In this document: positions 25,646 through 35,226 of the stretch, in pieces
Position numbering within the stretch: the stretch's first letter is position 1
How the letters are laid out: every line of letters begins with the position of its first letter
Source of the DNA: Stanieria cyanosphaera PCC 7437
Lineage (GTDB): Bacteria > Cyanobacteriota > Cyanobacteriia > Cyanobacteriales > Xenococcaceae
Direction: 5' to 3'
Assembly: GCF_000317575.1 (NCBI RefSeq)
Contig: NC_019748.1
Span: 760,001-824,000, forward strand
DNA: 64,000 nucleotides
Position numbers and translations under genes: made by a program
The notes under the pieces: generated by a model
What the model was told of the DNA's origin: nothing
The model's database searches: none
The model's input: the letters and a program-made list of their open reading frames with translations, nothing else

Positions 25646-25973
25646 AAGCTGATTCCAACTTTAATACTGCAATATTTTAAATCAAGATCTTGACTGTCAG
25701 GAACTGAAATTATAATTTTGCCACTGTAAGGTAAAGTGCCTACTTTAGTTTTTGTTGATTGTTGGTCGCTACGCGCACCTTCGGTGAGGTTAATTATTCG
25801 TCCCTAATAATTAGTCATTACTAACTGGTCACTGATAACTGAAAAGTGGTGTACCTCATAGAAATAACGACTGCTATATGTGTTCTCTATTCCATCGACA
25901 TTTCTCAAAGTATCTTTTGGAAAGCAAAATTTCCTAAGATTTATTATGAATATCGCAAAAGGAGAAAATGAAG
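25646..25973. other. Divergent promoter region with a repeat
   Basis: About 330 bases between the BlaI gene (leftwards) and the oxidoreductase gene (rightwards). It contains repeat copy C (25761-25855) and a short imperfect inverted repeat CACTGTAAGGTAAAGTG (25722-25738). The latter is a weak candidate for a BlaI operator. Confidence 0.4.
25761..25855 (+). repeat. Dispersed repeat, copy C
   Basis: This copy shares TCGTCCCTAATAATTAGT, ACTGGTCACTGATAACTG and AAAGTGGT(G/A)TACC with copy B. It carries the block GGTCGCTACGCGCACCTT followed by CGGTGAGGTTAAT, which recurs inverted at 49240-49272 (copy D) with one mismatch. Confidence 0.75.
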
Positions 25974-26975
25974 ATGAAAGCAGTAGTAATGACCACAGCG
26001 GGTGAACCAGAAGTATTGCAATGGCAAGATGTTTCTGAACCACAAATCGAACAACCTAATCAAGTTTTAATCCAACTCAAAGCAGCAGGAATCAATCCCA
26101 TCGATACTAAAATTCGTAGTCGAGGCACATTTTACCCCGATCAAATGCCAGCAATTTTAGGTTGTGATGGTGCAGGAATAGTTAAAGCTGTTGGTAGTGA
26201 GGTTAAAAATTTTAAACCAGGAGATGAAGTTTATTTTTGTGGTGGTGGTTTAGGTAAACAAGGAACAGGAAATTATGCCGAATTAGCCGTCGTTGCTGAA
26301 CATTTCCTTGCTACAAAACCGAAATCTCTTTCTTTTGCGGAAGCTGCTGCTGCACCTTTAGTCTTAATTACTGCTTGGGAAGCTTTATACGATCGCGCTA
26401 GATTAGAAGCAGGACAAAAAGTTTTAATTCATGCTGGTGCTGGTGGTGTTGGTCATGTTGCGATTCAATTAGCCAAGCTTAAAGGTGCAGAAGTTTATAC
26501 AACAGTTAGTTCGCCTGACAAAGCTAGACTAGTACGTCAATTGGGTGCAGATGAACCAATACTATATCAACAAACTAATTTTGTCGAAACTGTCTTAAAA
26601 TTGACCAATGGTACAGGGGTAGACATCGCTTTTGATACAGTTGGTGGTCAAACTTTTTTTGATACTGTTAATGCAGTAAAAGTTTACGGCGATTTAGTTA
26701 CGATTTTAGAACCAAATTATTCTTTAGGTACTTTAAAAGTTGCCCGTAATCGCAATTTAAGAATTAGTTTAGAGTTAATGCTGACTCCAATGTTATCAGG
26801 ATTAATTGAAGCACAACAACATCAAGCAGAAATTTTGCAACAATGTGCCACTTGGATCGATCAAGAAAAATTAAAGATTCACCTTCATCAAACCTTCCCG
26901 CTTCAAGAAGCAGCAAAAGCTCATAAAATGTTAGAAAATGGCTCAATTACAGGCAAAATTGCTTTAATAATTTAG
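25974..26975 (+). CDS. Zinc-free alcohol dehydrogenase/quinone oxidoreductase (MDR family)
   Basis: The ATG at 25974 is chosen because AAGGAG lies nine bases upstream; an in-frame ATG at 25968 would leave only three. The 333-residue product has a GroES-like domain (about 25-120; AGINPIDTKIRSRG, GCDGAGIVKAVG) and a Rossmann domain with HAGAGGVGHVAIQLAKLKGA near 150. The zinc-ligand residues of true alcohol dehydrogenases are missing. Members reduce quinones or enones with NADPH and protect against electrophiles. It appears monocistronic, ending five bases before the convergent YdcF-like gene. Confidence 0.9.
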   Translation: MKAVVMTTAGEPEVLQWQDVSEPQIEQPNQVLIQLKAAGINPIDTKIRSRGTFYPDQMPAILGCDGAGIVKAVGSEVKNFKPGDEVYFCGGGLGKQGTGNYAELAVVAEHFLATKPKSLSFAEAAAAPLVLITAWEALYDRARLEAGQKVLIHAGAGGVGHVAIQLAKLKGAEVYTTVSSPDKARLVRQLGADEPILYQQTNFVETVLKLTNGTGVDIAFDTVGGQTFFDTVNAVKVYGDLVTILEPNYSLGTLKVARNRNLRISLELMLTPMLSGLIEAQQHQAEILQQCATWIDQEKLKIHLHQTFPLQEAAKAHKMLENGSITGKIALII

Positions 26976-26979
26976 ATAA

Positions 26980-27612
26980 TTAATTAATAATTAAAAATTT
27001 TGAGGTTTTGCCTAAAGAACGAACTAAAGTAGAACCAGTGTGACCAGTTGTTAACCAAAGTATCGCTCTAGCACCATCTCGTAAAGTCTTTTCAATAGGT
27101 TCTGGAGGAGACTCAGAAGGTACGGCAATTGGTTTAAACATGATATGACGACTACCAAAGACGATTTCTCCAATGATTCTGGCACGCAGCATATGATTAT
27201 CAGAAGTGATCAAATAAACACTTTTTATACCTTGAGCTTTTAGCTCATCAACCAAAGTAGTAAAATTAGTTACTGTATCGCTAGCACGATAATCTAAGTG
27301 TAAGCGATCGCGACTAATTCCTGCTTTATCAAAAATGTTTTCTGCATAATCTTCAGGACTTCCAGAAGAAACCCAAATTGGGATATCAGGGTATTTTTGC
27401 GCTAGTTGGGCTGCATAGCGTTCTCTTTCTTCATGCCCTCCTAACACAAATAAAGCTTCGGGCGCAACAAAATAACTTTGAACTTGTTTATAACCTAAGT
27501 ATAGACAAGCTGCTATTAGAAGCCATGGGAATAGCTTAAATTTTTTCTTTCTGGGAGATTGGACATAACGAGAACGAGATTGAGTTCTAAAATGACCAAT
27601 GTTTAACAACAT
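26980..27612 (-). CDS. YdcF family protein (DUF218)
   Basis: ATG at 27612 gives 210 residues (MLLNIGHFRTQSRSRY); an in-frame TTG at 27669 is less likely. A basic N-terminus and one membrane helix (about 29-46, KLFPWLLIAACLYLGYKQV) precede the DUF218 domain: ALFVLGGHEERERYAAQLA, IWVSSGSPEDYAENIF and SVYLITSDNHMLRARIIGE. Related proteins (SanA, YdcF, ElyC) act at the cell envelope, but no reaction is established for this group. It converges with the oxidoreductase gene. Confidence 0.85.
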   Translation of the reverse strand: MLLNIGHFRTQSRSRYVQSPRKKKFKLFPWLLIAACLYLGYKQVQSYFVAPEALFVLGGHEERERYAAQLAQKYPDIPIWVSSGSPEDYAENIFDKAGISRDRLHLDYRASDTVTNFTTLVDELKAQGIKSVYLITSDNHMLRARIIGEIVFGSRHIMFKPIAVPSESPPEPIEKTLRDGARAILWLTTGHTGSTLVRSLGKTSKFLIIN

Positions 27613-27896
27613 CGCGTTATCCGATTCGGCTTGTCTATTTAAGTTAACTTTAGCCAGTATAGTCAACAATTTGATGAAATTTATCTCAAAGAGCCAAGTA
27701 TTTTTACTGCAATTAAAAACAAATTAAATATTTTAGTAAATCTTAAAATTTATTTAAATTAACCTAAATCATCCAAAATACACTTTATTTAAGACTTTAT
27801 TAAGGTCTGAACGAGTTGAGTGAAATCTAGGTAAAAATACTACGAAAAATTATTTAAATCACTGTTGGGATTGGTAAAAACTATCTTACTTTTATT

Positions 27897-28169
27897 ATGC
27901 CAAGCAAAAGTCAAGTTTACTGTTTTCGTGCTAGTTATGACATTAAATTAGATAAAAGTACTCTTCCTCCTTGGCTCTCAGTCGATGAAAATTGGCTAGG
28001 ATACCGAATTCAAACTTTACCCTGGATTGTTGATGTTGCTAAGGTGCTTGATTTATTAGTTATAGATGATTCTATAGAAGAATGGATTTTTTATTTAGAA
28101 AATTTAGGTTTAAAGGAAGTAACTCCCGTTTGTTGTGAGGAATTTTTTACTGATAGTTTATATTCTTGA
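27897..28169 (+). CDS. Hypothetical protein (90 aa)
   Basis: A 90-residue soluble protein starting MPSKSQVYCFRASYDIK, with SVDENWLGYRIQTLPWIVD in the middle and an acidic end (IDDSIEEWIFYLENLGL, CCEEFF). Codon use looks normal for the window. No known motif, signal or membrane segment. It is 57 bases upstream of a stop-interrupted GNAT-like gene in a small accessory patch between YdcF and bioB. Function unknown. Confidence 0.5.
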   Translation: MPSKSQVYCFRASYDIKLDKSTLPPWLSVDENWLGYRIQTLPWIVDVAKVLDLLVIDDSIEEWIFYLENLGLKEVTPVCCEEFFTDSLYS

Positions 28170-28226
28170 AATTGGCTTTGGCGATCGCTATTCTCGTTAC
28201 CTAGAAATCAAGACAAAAGTTTTTAA

Positions 28227-28802
28227 ATGTTAAATTCTTATAAAGTCAATGTCACGAAAAAATCTTCACTGGGTAATGAAATTGTCACTTTTGCATATCT
28301 AGAGGAAGCTACTGAAGAAGATATACCATCAAATGACTCACCTGATTGGACTTTTGACTGGACTAGCTTATGGAATAAGGCAGATTTTGAATGTGAGGCT
28401 ATTATTAAACTGTCTTTCAACAAAGAAGTTCTAGGACTGATTAGATTTGCGCTTTATCCCTTTTGTTCAGATAATTTAGAGCCTGAATATTTGGAAATTT
28501 TGCATCTAGAGTGTATTTCAAACGTAAAGCGATTTATTGATCCTGTAGGATTTTGGCTTCTTTGATATGCTTGTAAAATAAGTCTTACTTACTGTAGAGG
28601 CGATAGTGATGGAATCTTAATTAGACTAGATTCAGTAGAAACTGCCATACCTTACTACAGAGATAAAGTTAGAATGGATGAATTAGGTTGGGTTACTATA
28701 GCCCCAGGAGAAGATGGTTATGCTTTCAGCTTTACAAAAAACGGTGCAGAACAATTCTGTATCAGAATCGAGCAAGAATACGGTAATCCAGTCCAACTCT
28801 AG
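28227..28802 (+). pseudogene. GNAT-like acetyltransferase gene interrupted by one in-frame TGA
   Basis: The frame starts at ATG 28227 and meets TGA at 28563-28565 after 112 codons. The same frame then continues open for 78 more codons to TAG at 28800-28802. Across the stop the protein reads smoothly: RFIDPVGFWLL, stop, YACKISLTYCRGDSDGILIR, then VETAIPYYRDKVRMDELGWV. The strand-helix order and the 'AIPYYRDKVRM..LGW' ending resemble a GNAT-fold N-acetyltransferase; this is inference. It is best read as a recent pseudogene with a single nonsense change. A frame 28714-28929 overlapping its end in another phase is probably not independent. Confidence 0.6.
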
Positions 28803-29054
28803 TGACCACTCTTGGAAAGAATCTTCTGATGATGTAGTTACTGTAGGCTTAAAACGGTGGATGAGTCATCAAGAGCGGTATGAATTTGTCAAAAATAGAA
28901 CTTACCACAAAGATAAACCTTCTACATAATCAGTTACGAGACAAATTAAACCAAATTAAACATTGTTTAACCTGTGCCACAATATTAAATTATTTATCTT
29001 GTCTGCACTCGAAGCACTTGAAGCTTTCTCTGCCTTCCTCCGTTTTATAACTAA

Positions 29055-30104
29055 TTATGCCCACTTACTCATTTCGTTCACACTCGCGTCCTCTCCATAA
29101 AATTGTTCGGTTAAAATTGAACCATTAGAAGTTTCAAGTACAAACCCTGCATCGCGAAGCATTTGAAAATCAGCCAAAGTTGCTTGTCCAGGAGTAGTTA
29201 AATAATCACCGATAAAAATAGAATTAGCAGGATAAAGTCCTAGCGGTTGTAGCGATCGCAAATGCACTTCTCTGCCACCAGCAATTCTAATTTCTTGGGC
29301 AGGAAGAATAAAACGAAACAAACAAAGCACTCGCAAACAATGACGAGGATTTAATTGATTTTGTTGAGCTAAAGGAGTTCCAGGTATAGGAATCAAAAAA
29401 TTAATTGGCACACTAGTCACATTTAATTCTCGAAGTGAATAAGCTAAATCAATCACATCATCATCCGATTCTCCCATGCCAATAATTCCACCAGAACAAG
29501 TAGTAATACCTGCTGCTTGAACATTTTGAATTGTTTGGACGCGATCGCTAAAAGTATGAGTAGAACAAATTTGAGGGTGATATTGCTCAGATGTATTGAG
29601 ATTATGATTGACTCGATCTACTCCAGCTTCTGCTAAACGATGGGTTTGTTCTTCTGTTAACAATCCTAAACACGCACAAACTTTCAATTCATGTTTAGCT
29701 TTAACTTCTTTGACTGCTTCTAATACTTTACTAAAAACTGATTCCGAAGGCGATCGCCCTGAAATCACAAAACAAAAAGTTCCTGCTTTTAATTCCGCTG
29801 CTTTAGCTGCTGCATCAACAATTTTTGCTTGTGCCATCAAAGGATATTTCTCAATTTCTGCTGTAGAGATTTTTGATTGAGAGCAATAATTACAATCCTC
29901 TGGACAAAGACCACTTTGAGCATTGAGCAAAAAATGCAGTCTGACGCGATTCCCCCAATAGTGATGACGAATCCGATAAGCTGCTGCTAGCTGCTCTAAT
30001 AATACTTCATCAGGTGCTTCTAATACTGCCTGTGCTTGTGATCGAGAAATCAACTCTCCAGTCAAACTACGAGTCGCTAGTGCATTCCAATCGGGTGATT
30101 TCAT
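29055..30104 (-). CDS. bioB: Biotin synthase
   Basis: BioB is a radical-SAM enzyme that inserts sulfur into dethiobiotin, the last step of biotin synthesis. ATG at 30104 ([14 protein letters not shown]) gives 349 residues; an upstream TTG at 30131 is also in frame. The 4Fe-4S cluster motif CPEDCNYC (Cys67, Cys71, Cys74) is intact. Family blocks [33 protein letters not shown] and [20 protein letters not shown] are present, the last with the conserved residues that bind the 2Fe-2S cluster. It stands alone among unrelated genes; no other biotin gene lies in the window. Confidence 0.95.
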   Translation of the reverse strand: MKSPDWNALATRSLTGELISRSQAQAVLEAPDEVLLEQLAAAYRIRHHYWGNRVRLHFLLNAQSGLCPEDCNYCSQSKISTAEIEKYPLMAQAKIVDAAAKAAELKAGTFCFVISGRSPSESVFSKVLEAVKEVKAKHELKVCACLGLLTEEQTHRLAEAGVDRVNHNLNTSEQYHPQICSTHTFSDRVQTIQNVQAAGITTCSGGIIGMGESDDDVIDLAYSLRELNVTSVPINFLIPIPGTPLAQQNQLNPRHCLRVLCLFRFILPAQEIRIAGGREVHLRSLQPLGLYPANSIFIGDYLTTPGQATLADFQMLRDAGFVLETSNGSILTEQFYGEDASVNEMSKWA

Positions 30105-30178
30105 GTTTTCAGCTTGTATTGCAGAGGACAAATATTTATTGTTCTACCACAAGCTAACTTTGTCCAGAGTTATTTTGA

Positions 30179-31783
30179 TTAAAGTGGTCGCCAAAAAATA
30201 ATTGAATCATTAAGAGGTTCTATTTTAGTTCCAGGAAAATAAAAAGCTAAAATTTGTTCGGCAGACCAACCTATTTGAGCCAAATTATAAGAGCCATATT
30301 GACTCAAACCAACTCCATGCCCAAAACCACCACCTACAAAGGTATACCCTAATAGTTTCTGAGATTGATTATAAATAGGTTCAAGATAAAATAAGGTACT
30401 ACGAGGCGGTTCAAAAGCACTACGAGCTTCATTTTTATGTAACTCAACTACACCTTGATCGGTTTGAACTGTTAAAGTCAAAATTCTGCCTGATTGCGAT
30501 CGCTCGGTGACGGCCATTGACTCAATAGTTTTAAAATTAGCCAGAGGATGATTATTTTTTTGAAGATATTTGCGTAAATCTCGATTCAAATCTTGCAGTT
30601 TACTTTCTTTACGCCAGCGAAAAATGCCTCTACCAGTTTCATTAAATCCTTGTTTCAAATCAATAAACTTGCGAAAAGTCGCTTCATCTGACAAAGAATA
30701 ACGAGATAAATCCCAAATATTCCCAGGAGAATCGATCACTGATTTAAGATAGGGACGTTGAGAACCATTCCAAATATCACTAAAAGTAGCAGTTACCCCA
30801 CCATTAGTAGAAGAATAAAGCGCATCTACCAATTCATTTTTGTAGGTTAACACCAATCCTTTCGTTGTAGCTATGGCACTGTCGGTTTGAGAAGTAACCC
30901 CTGTTAACCCTTTATATACTTGACAATGAACCGTCGCACAAAGCTGATAATCATCAGCAGCAAAACGACGCAAATTTCTTAAAGCATAAGTACGCGCTAA
31001 AATAGTCTGTGCTGCGATCGCCTGAATTGGTGCATTAGTACCTATTTCATAGGGAACTACTCCTCGCAGATAAGTTTCTAGAGGTACTTGGTTAACTAAA
31101 GTAAAACTACCATAAGCATTAGGTTGAAGTCGTAAATTACCGCCATAAAGATAAGTAGCAGAAGATTGTTTACTAGTTTTACTAACTTGAACTAAGTTTT
31201 TTTCAGTAGTAACTTCTACTTGATTGTGATGATATTTTTTGCCATCTATCAACACAGTAATTTGGGGTATTTGTGATAAAACTTCTGTTTTTAAATAAGG
31301 AGTTTTATAACCATTGACTTGCAAACTTTTTAATAATAAGCGACGAATCAAAGGAGTAGGATAAACTTTTCTATCCGCCCAAACTTGCCAACGTCCAGGT
31401 TGCACAATTTCGACTTTAATTCCCAAAGTTTGCCAAAATTGAGCATCAGCTTCTGCTGTTTCAAACGTAGCATGACTATTTAAAACTAACTGTTCAGAAA
31501 TTTCTGGTTCAGCTAAAGATTGATATTCTACTTTAACTATTGCTTGTTTAGTTTTCAGTATCTGTTGTTGGTCTAAAAATTTTATAGTTAACTGATCGTC
31601 AGCCGTACTACGAATAATTAATTCATCAATAATTTCCTCTTTTTCATCAATTGGTTTAGCCCCTAATCTTTGCACGATGCCAACTTCAAGATTGAGAGGA
31701 TTAGCCCAAACACTAGCAGACCAAACTGCTTCAAATCCACACAAACAACCTAAAAAGATAACAATAAAACTACGACGAATCAT
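30179..31783 (-). CDS. SpoIID/LytB domain protein
   Basis: The 534-residue protein has an N-terminal signal (about 1-28, VWSASVWA). The C-terminal half is the SpoIID/LytB domain with YLRGVVPYEIGTNAPIQAIA, AQTILARTYALRN, YKGLTGVTSQTDSAI, YSSTNGGVTATFSDIW and FVGGGFGHGVGLSQYGSYNL. SpoIID is a lytic transglycosylase of the spore former; in cyanobacteria the homologues are envelope proteins presumed to act on peptidoglycan. The N-terminal ~220 residues are beta-rich and less conserved. It lies 35 bases downstream of the PilL-C gene on the same strand. Confidence 0.9.
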   Translation of the reverse strand: MIRRSFIVIFLGCLCGFEAVWSASVWANPLNLEVGIVQRLGAKPIDEKEEIIDELIIRSTADDQLTIKFLDQQQILKTKQAIVKVEYQSLAEPEISEQLVLNSHATFETAEADAQFWQTLGIKVEIVQPGRWQVWADRKVYPTPLIRRLLLKSLQVNGYKTPYLKTEVLSQIPQITVLIDGKKYHHNQVEVTTEKNLVQVSKTSKQSSATYLYGGNLRLQPNAYGSFTLVNQVPLETYLRGVVPYEIGTNAPIQAIAAQTILARTYALRNLRRFAADDYQLCATVHCQVYKGLTGVTSQTDSAIATTKGLVLTYKNELVDALYSSTNGGVTATFSDIWNGSQRPYLKSVIDSPGNIWDLSRYSLSDEATFRKFIDLKQGFNETGRGIFRWRKESKLQDLNRDLRKYLQKNNHPLANFKTIESMAVTERSQSGRILTLTVQTDQGVVELHKNEARSAFEPPRSTLFYLEPIYNQSQKLLGYTFVGGGFGHGVGLSQYGSYNLAQIGWSAEQILAFYFPGTKIEPLNDSIIFWRPL

Positions 31784-31818
31784 AATAAATTTTATAATCT
31801 CAATTACTACAGTCAGAC

Positions 31819-34800
31819 TTAATGTTCTGCGGGTTCGAGATTATCTAAATTAATATTTTCAAGTAATATTTCTCCGTTGATCATTTTGTACGCAGCGTCT
31901 AATAAAGCATCTTCTACATAGGGTTTAACAAAATAACCTTTTGCTCCTCTTTTGGCAGCAATATTACGCATCTTTTGCGCTCCGCGAGAAGTTAACATAG
32001 CCACAGGTAAAGCAGAAAGTTTTTCGTCTTCTTGCAAACGAGCTAATAACTCTAAACCATTAAGTCTCGGCATTTCTATGTCACAAAAAGCTAAATCGCA
32101 ATCCAATCCAGCTTGTAATTTATCCCATGCTTCTTGACCATCTCTAGCTTGTTCCACTTGAAAACCAGCTTTTTTGAAAGTCATTGATAATAATTCTCTA
32201 ACTGTTACCGAATCATCAATAATTAAAACGATTGGTTGAGTTCTTTCTGCTTTGGTTAATGGCTCAGATGAACTAATACCAGTAGATTTAGAGTTGACCA
32301 CCATCGAATTGGCAGCTTGATTAGCTCGATTAATTTCAATCAAACGTTGAGCCACATCCATCAATTCTTTTTCGGTATAAGGCTTAGTTAAATAAGCTTT
32401 TGCTCCTAAATCTGTAGCTAATTTTCGATGTTTTTCTGCACCGCGAGAGGTCAGCATTGCCACAGGAATTAAATTAAGTTTTTCATCTTTTTGTAAATTA
32501 GAAAGCAATTCTAATCCATTCATTCTGGGCATTTCGATGTCACAGAAAATCATGTCACAAGGTAAACCATTACGAAGTTTATCCCAGCCTTCTTGACCAT
32601 CTCTAGCTTGTTCGACACGATAACCTAATTTATTGAAACTAAGAGTAAGCAATTCTCGGACGGTAATTGAGTCGTCAACCACCAGTACCAAGGGTTCACT
32701 TCTGACTGGTTCAGTAGGTATTTGAAATTTTTCGGTCTGAGTTTGCCAGAGATTAAGTCCAATTTCTGTAGTTCTTTTACCTTGAGCAATTTCAATTAGT
32801 TCTAAAACATCGCCAATGGGAATAATTGTCCCATCGCCTAATACAGTTGCTCCAGCAATCCCTGCTGGTTTGGGTACTGGTCCTTCAATTTGTTTGATAA
32901 CTATTTCTTGTTCTCCTAGAACTTGGTCTACTTGAACCGCCAATAAATGATCACCACTATGTAAAACAATTACAGAAACAGTATCTTCGTCGGTTTGACT
33001 GCCACCGTAAATATTTGTTCTACTAAGTTGACGATTGTAGGACAACAAGTTAGATAAAGATTGAAAAGGTAATAAAGTATTATTCCAGCTAATACATTTG
33101 ACTCCATTGCTATTGGTTGGAATTTCGTTAAGAGGATATTCTTTAGCTTCTTCTACTCCATCGATAGGAAAAGCAATTCTAGTATTGTTGTAACTACAAG
33201 TAAGAGCTTTACAAATACTGAGAACTAAGGGTAAACGAATTGTGAAAGTAGTTCCTTTACCAAGTTCTGATTCGATGTTAATCGTACCGCGAATTTTTTT
33301 GAGGTCGGTAATAACTACGTCCATACCCACGCCTCGTCCAGCAAAGTCGTCAGCTTTGTCTTTGGTACTAAACCCAGCATGGAATAGCAAATCGTATACT
33401 TCTTGTTGAGATAGGTTTTGTGCTTGCGCCCAAGTTAAAAGATTTTTTTCAACTGCTTTGGCTTTGACTCGTTCAGAATCAATCCCAGCCCCATCATCTG
33501 AGACAGAAATTACTGTTTGATTTCCTTGAATAAAAGCACGAATTTTAATTTTCCCCGTTGCTGGTTTTCCTTGTAAAATTCTTTCTTGAGGAGATTCAAT
33601 TCCGTGCGTAATAGCATTATTAACTAAGTGAGTCATCGGGTTATAAAGATGCTCAACAATCATTTTGTCAATTAAGACTTCTTTACCTTCTATTTCTAGT
33701 TCGACTTGTTTTTTTAACTGATGGGAAATGTTGCGTACTGCTCTTGGTAGACGGTCTGCGGTTTGACCAAATGGAGTCATCCGCGAGGAATTGATTCCTT
33801 CTTGTAGTTGAATTGTAACTTGTCGCAATGATTGAGTTACTTTATCGGTTTCGTCAACCACAAATTGAATATCAGAAGATGCTTCACGAATACGGACAAT
33901 TAATTCAACAATGTCTTGGGAAAGTAAGTGAAACCCAGTAAAACGATCCATTTCTAAAGCACTGAGTTCATCGTCGCTGTTATTTTCTTGCTCAGAGTTA
34001 GAATTGAGAAAACCAGATTGAGTCCTGCGAGAGAAAGCTTTAGTGGACTGATTTTGCTGACGACTAGCCAACAACGCACCTTCTAGAAGGGATTTTTCGT
34101 ATAAGTCGTGCATTCTTGCACCGACATCCCCTAGAGATTGAATATGATTTAACAAATTATCCAAGAAAAGACGCAAACGTTCTTGGTCTTCTTCTAAGCG
34201 GTTACGTTTTACTACTAACTCTCCAATCATATTGTTGAGGCTGTCTAGTTTTCTAACTGATACCCGCATTGTTTGATCGAAAGTTTGATTATTTTGCGAC
34301 CTCGAATGCACCTGTGGTGCAGATTGCGCAAAAGAACCAATTTGAGGTTCGTAGCTGTTGGCAATAGATGGCTCAAGTAAATCGTCTAGTTCACCTAAAG
34401 TGTTGGTAGGTAATGATTCTTCAAAAATACCTTCTAAGTCGTCTAAATTATGAGCAACGATTATTTCTTGATTATTATTGTCTAATTCTAGTAGTTCTTC
34501 TAACTCATTAAATTGCTCTAATTCTTTCAGATCTGACTCAATATTTAACTGAAGTTCTAAATCTTTAAATTGTTCAGTTGATGATGCTGGTGTAAGCGAA
34601 AATTCTGGTTCTAAATCCTGCCAATCTAACTGGTTATTTAGTTCTAATAAATTATTTTCAGCTAAATCTAAATCCTCTAAATTTAAATCGATATTAGCTT
34701 GATTTAATATAGGGGAAGAATCTTGTTCAATTTTATTGATATTTGATTCGCTAGGGTTGCTGTCAGCCTTTAGATCGCATAATTCTTCATCCAAATCTAA

Positions 34801-35112
34801 GTCATGAAAGGCTAATGGTTCTGAGCTTAATTCTGATTGGTTAGTCAGAGAAGATTCTTCTGGCAAGTCCGAAGTTGTCGACCAATAATCTTCAGACTCA
34901 GCAACATTGATTGAAGCAGATTTCTCATCTTGCCTCATATTTTCAGTATCATCAAATAAATCTATTAATTCATCATCCCAGAGGTCATTAAGTTCTATAG
35001 GCTGGTCTTGATTATTCATAAGTTTTCTCTTTTCGATTTGCTTAAGCTTAACCGATGCTAAAGAATTCTGAAATCTAATAAAAACGTTGGTAAGATAAGC
35101 CTTACCAGTCAT
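31819..35112 (-). CDS. CheA-type histidine kinase without Hpt, with two receiver domains (PilL-C type)
   Basis: Up to 1097 residues; ATG at 35019 (MNNQDQPIELNDLWDDEL) is an alternative start with a weak GAG site. Order: very acidic low-complexity region (about 35-270), CheA dimerisation domain (from about 281), HATPase (NNAITHG, DDGAGID, FAGRGVGMDVV), CheW-like domain, then two receivers at about 807-930 (FCDIEMPRMNG) and 958-1080 (FCDIEMPRLNG). The P1/Hpt domain with the phospho-His is missing from the N-terminus. A separate Hpt protein is encoded at 37462-38379. This equals the PilL-N/PilL-C split of Synechocystis (Hik36/Hik43), which serves type IV pili and phototaxis. Confidence 0.88.
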   Translation of the reverse strand: MTGKAYLTNVFIRFQNSLASVKLKQIEKRKLMNNQDQPIELNDLWDDELIDLFDDTENMRQDEKSASINVAESEDYWSTTSDLPEESSLTNQSELSSEPLAFHDLDLDEELCDLKADSNPSESNINKIEQDSSPILNQANIDLNLEDLDLAENNLLELNNQLDWQDLEPEFSLTPASSTEQFKDLELQLNIESDLKELEQFNELEELLELDNNNQEIIVAHNLDDLEGIFEESLPTNTLGELDDLLEPSIANSYEPQIGSFAQSAPQVHSRSQNNQTFDQTMRVSVRKLDSLNNMIGELVVKRNRLEEDQERLRLFLDNLLNHIQSLGDVGARMHDLYEKSLLEGALLASRQQNQSTKAFSRRTQSGFLNSNSEQENNSDDELSALEMDRFTGFHLLSQDIVELIVRIREASSDIQFVVDETDKVTQSLRQVTIQLQEGINSSRMTPFGQTADRLPRAVRNISHQLKKQVELEIEGKEVLIDKMIVEHLYNPMTHLVNNAITHGIESPQERILQGKPATGKIKIRAFIQGNQTVISVSDDGAGIDSERVKAKAVEKNLLTWAQAQNLSQQEVYDLLFHAGFSTKDKADDFAGRGVGMDVVITDLKKIRGTINIESELGKGTTFTIRLPLVLSICKALTCSYNNTRIAFPIDGVEEAKEYPLNEIPTNSNGVKCISWNNTLLPFQSLSNLLSYNRQLSRTNIYGGSQTDEDTVSVIVLHSGDHLLAVQVDQVLGEQEIVIKQIEGPVPKPAGIAGATVLGDGTIIPIGDVLELIEIAQGKRTTEIGLNLWQTQTEKFQIPTEPVRSEPLVLVVDDSITVRELLTLSFNKLGYRVEQARDGQEGWDKLRNGLPCDMIFCDIEMPRMNGLELLSNLQKDEKLNLIPVAMLTSRGAEKHRKLATDLGAKAYLTKPYTEKELMDVAQRLIEINRANQAANSMVVNSKSTGISSSEPLTKAERTQPIVLIIDDSVTVRELLSMTFKKAGFQVEQARDGQEAWDKLQAGLDCDLAFCDIEMPRLNGLELLARLQEDEKLSALPVAMLTSRGAQKMRNIAAKRGAKGYFVKPYVEDALLDAAYKMINGEILLENINLDNLEPAEH

Positions 35113-35226
35113 AATGAATTAATATAAAAATTACGTTACTTTATATGATTCTAGTTTTTCTAAAATTGGAGCGTCAAATTAATTTCCGTAAATGGACTTC
35201 TGTTCAAGGATGATTTTAATTATTAT

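Noticed and set aside
25722-25738. CACTGTAAGGTAAAGTG as a BlaI operator
   Set aside because: Only the outer four bases pair exactly and the match to known BlaI/CopY operator consensus is weak; listed only as a candidate within the region note.
28714-28929. 71-codon plus-strand frame overlapping the end of the GNAT-like pseudogene
   Set aside because: Its first 30 codons lie in another phase of the pseudogene's well-preserved coding sequence and it has no ribosome binding site; the last part could be a separate remnant, but I cannot support a gene.
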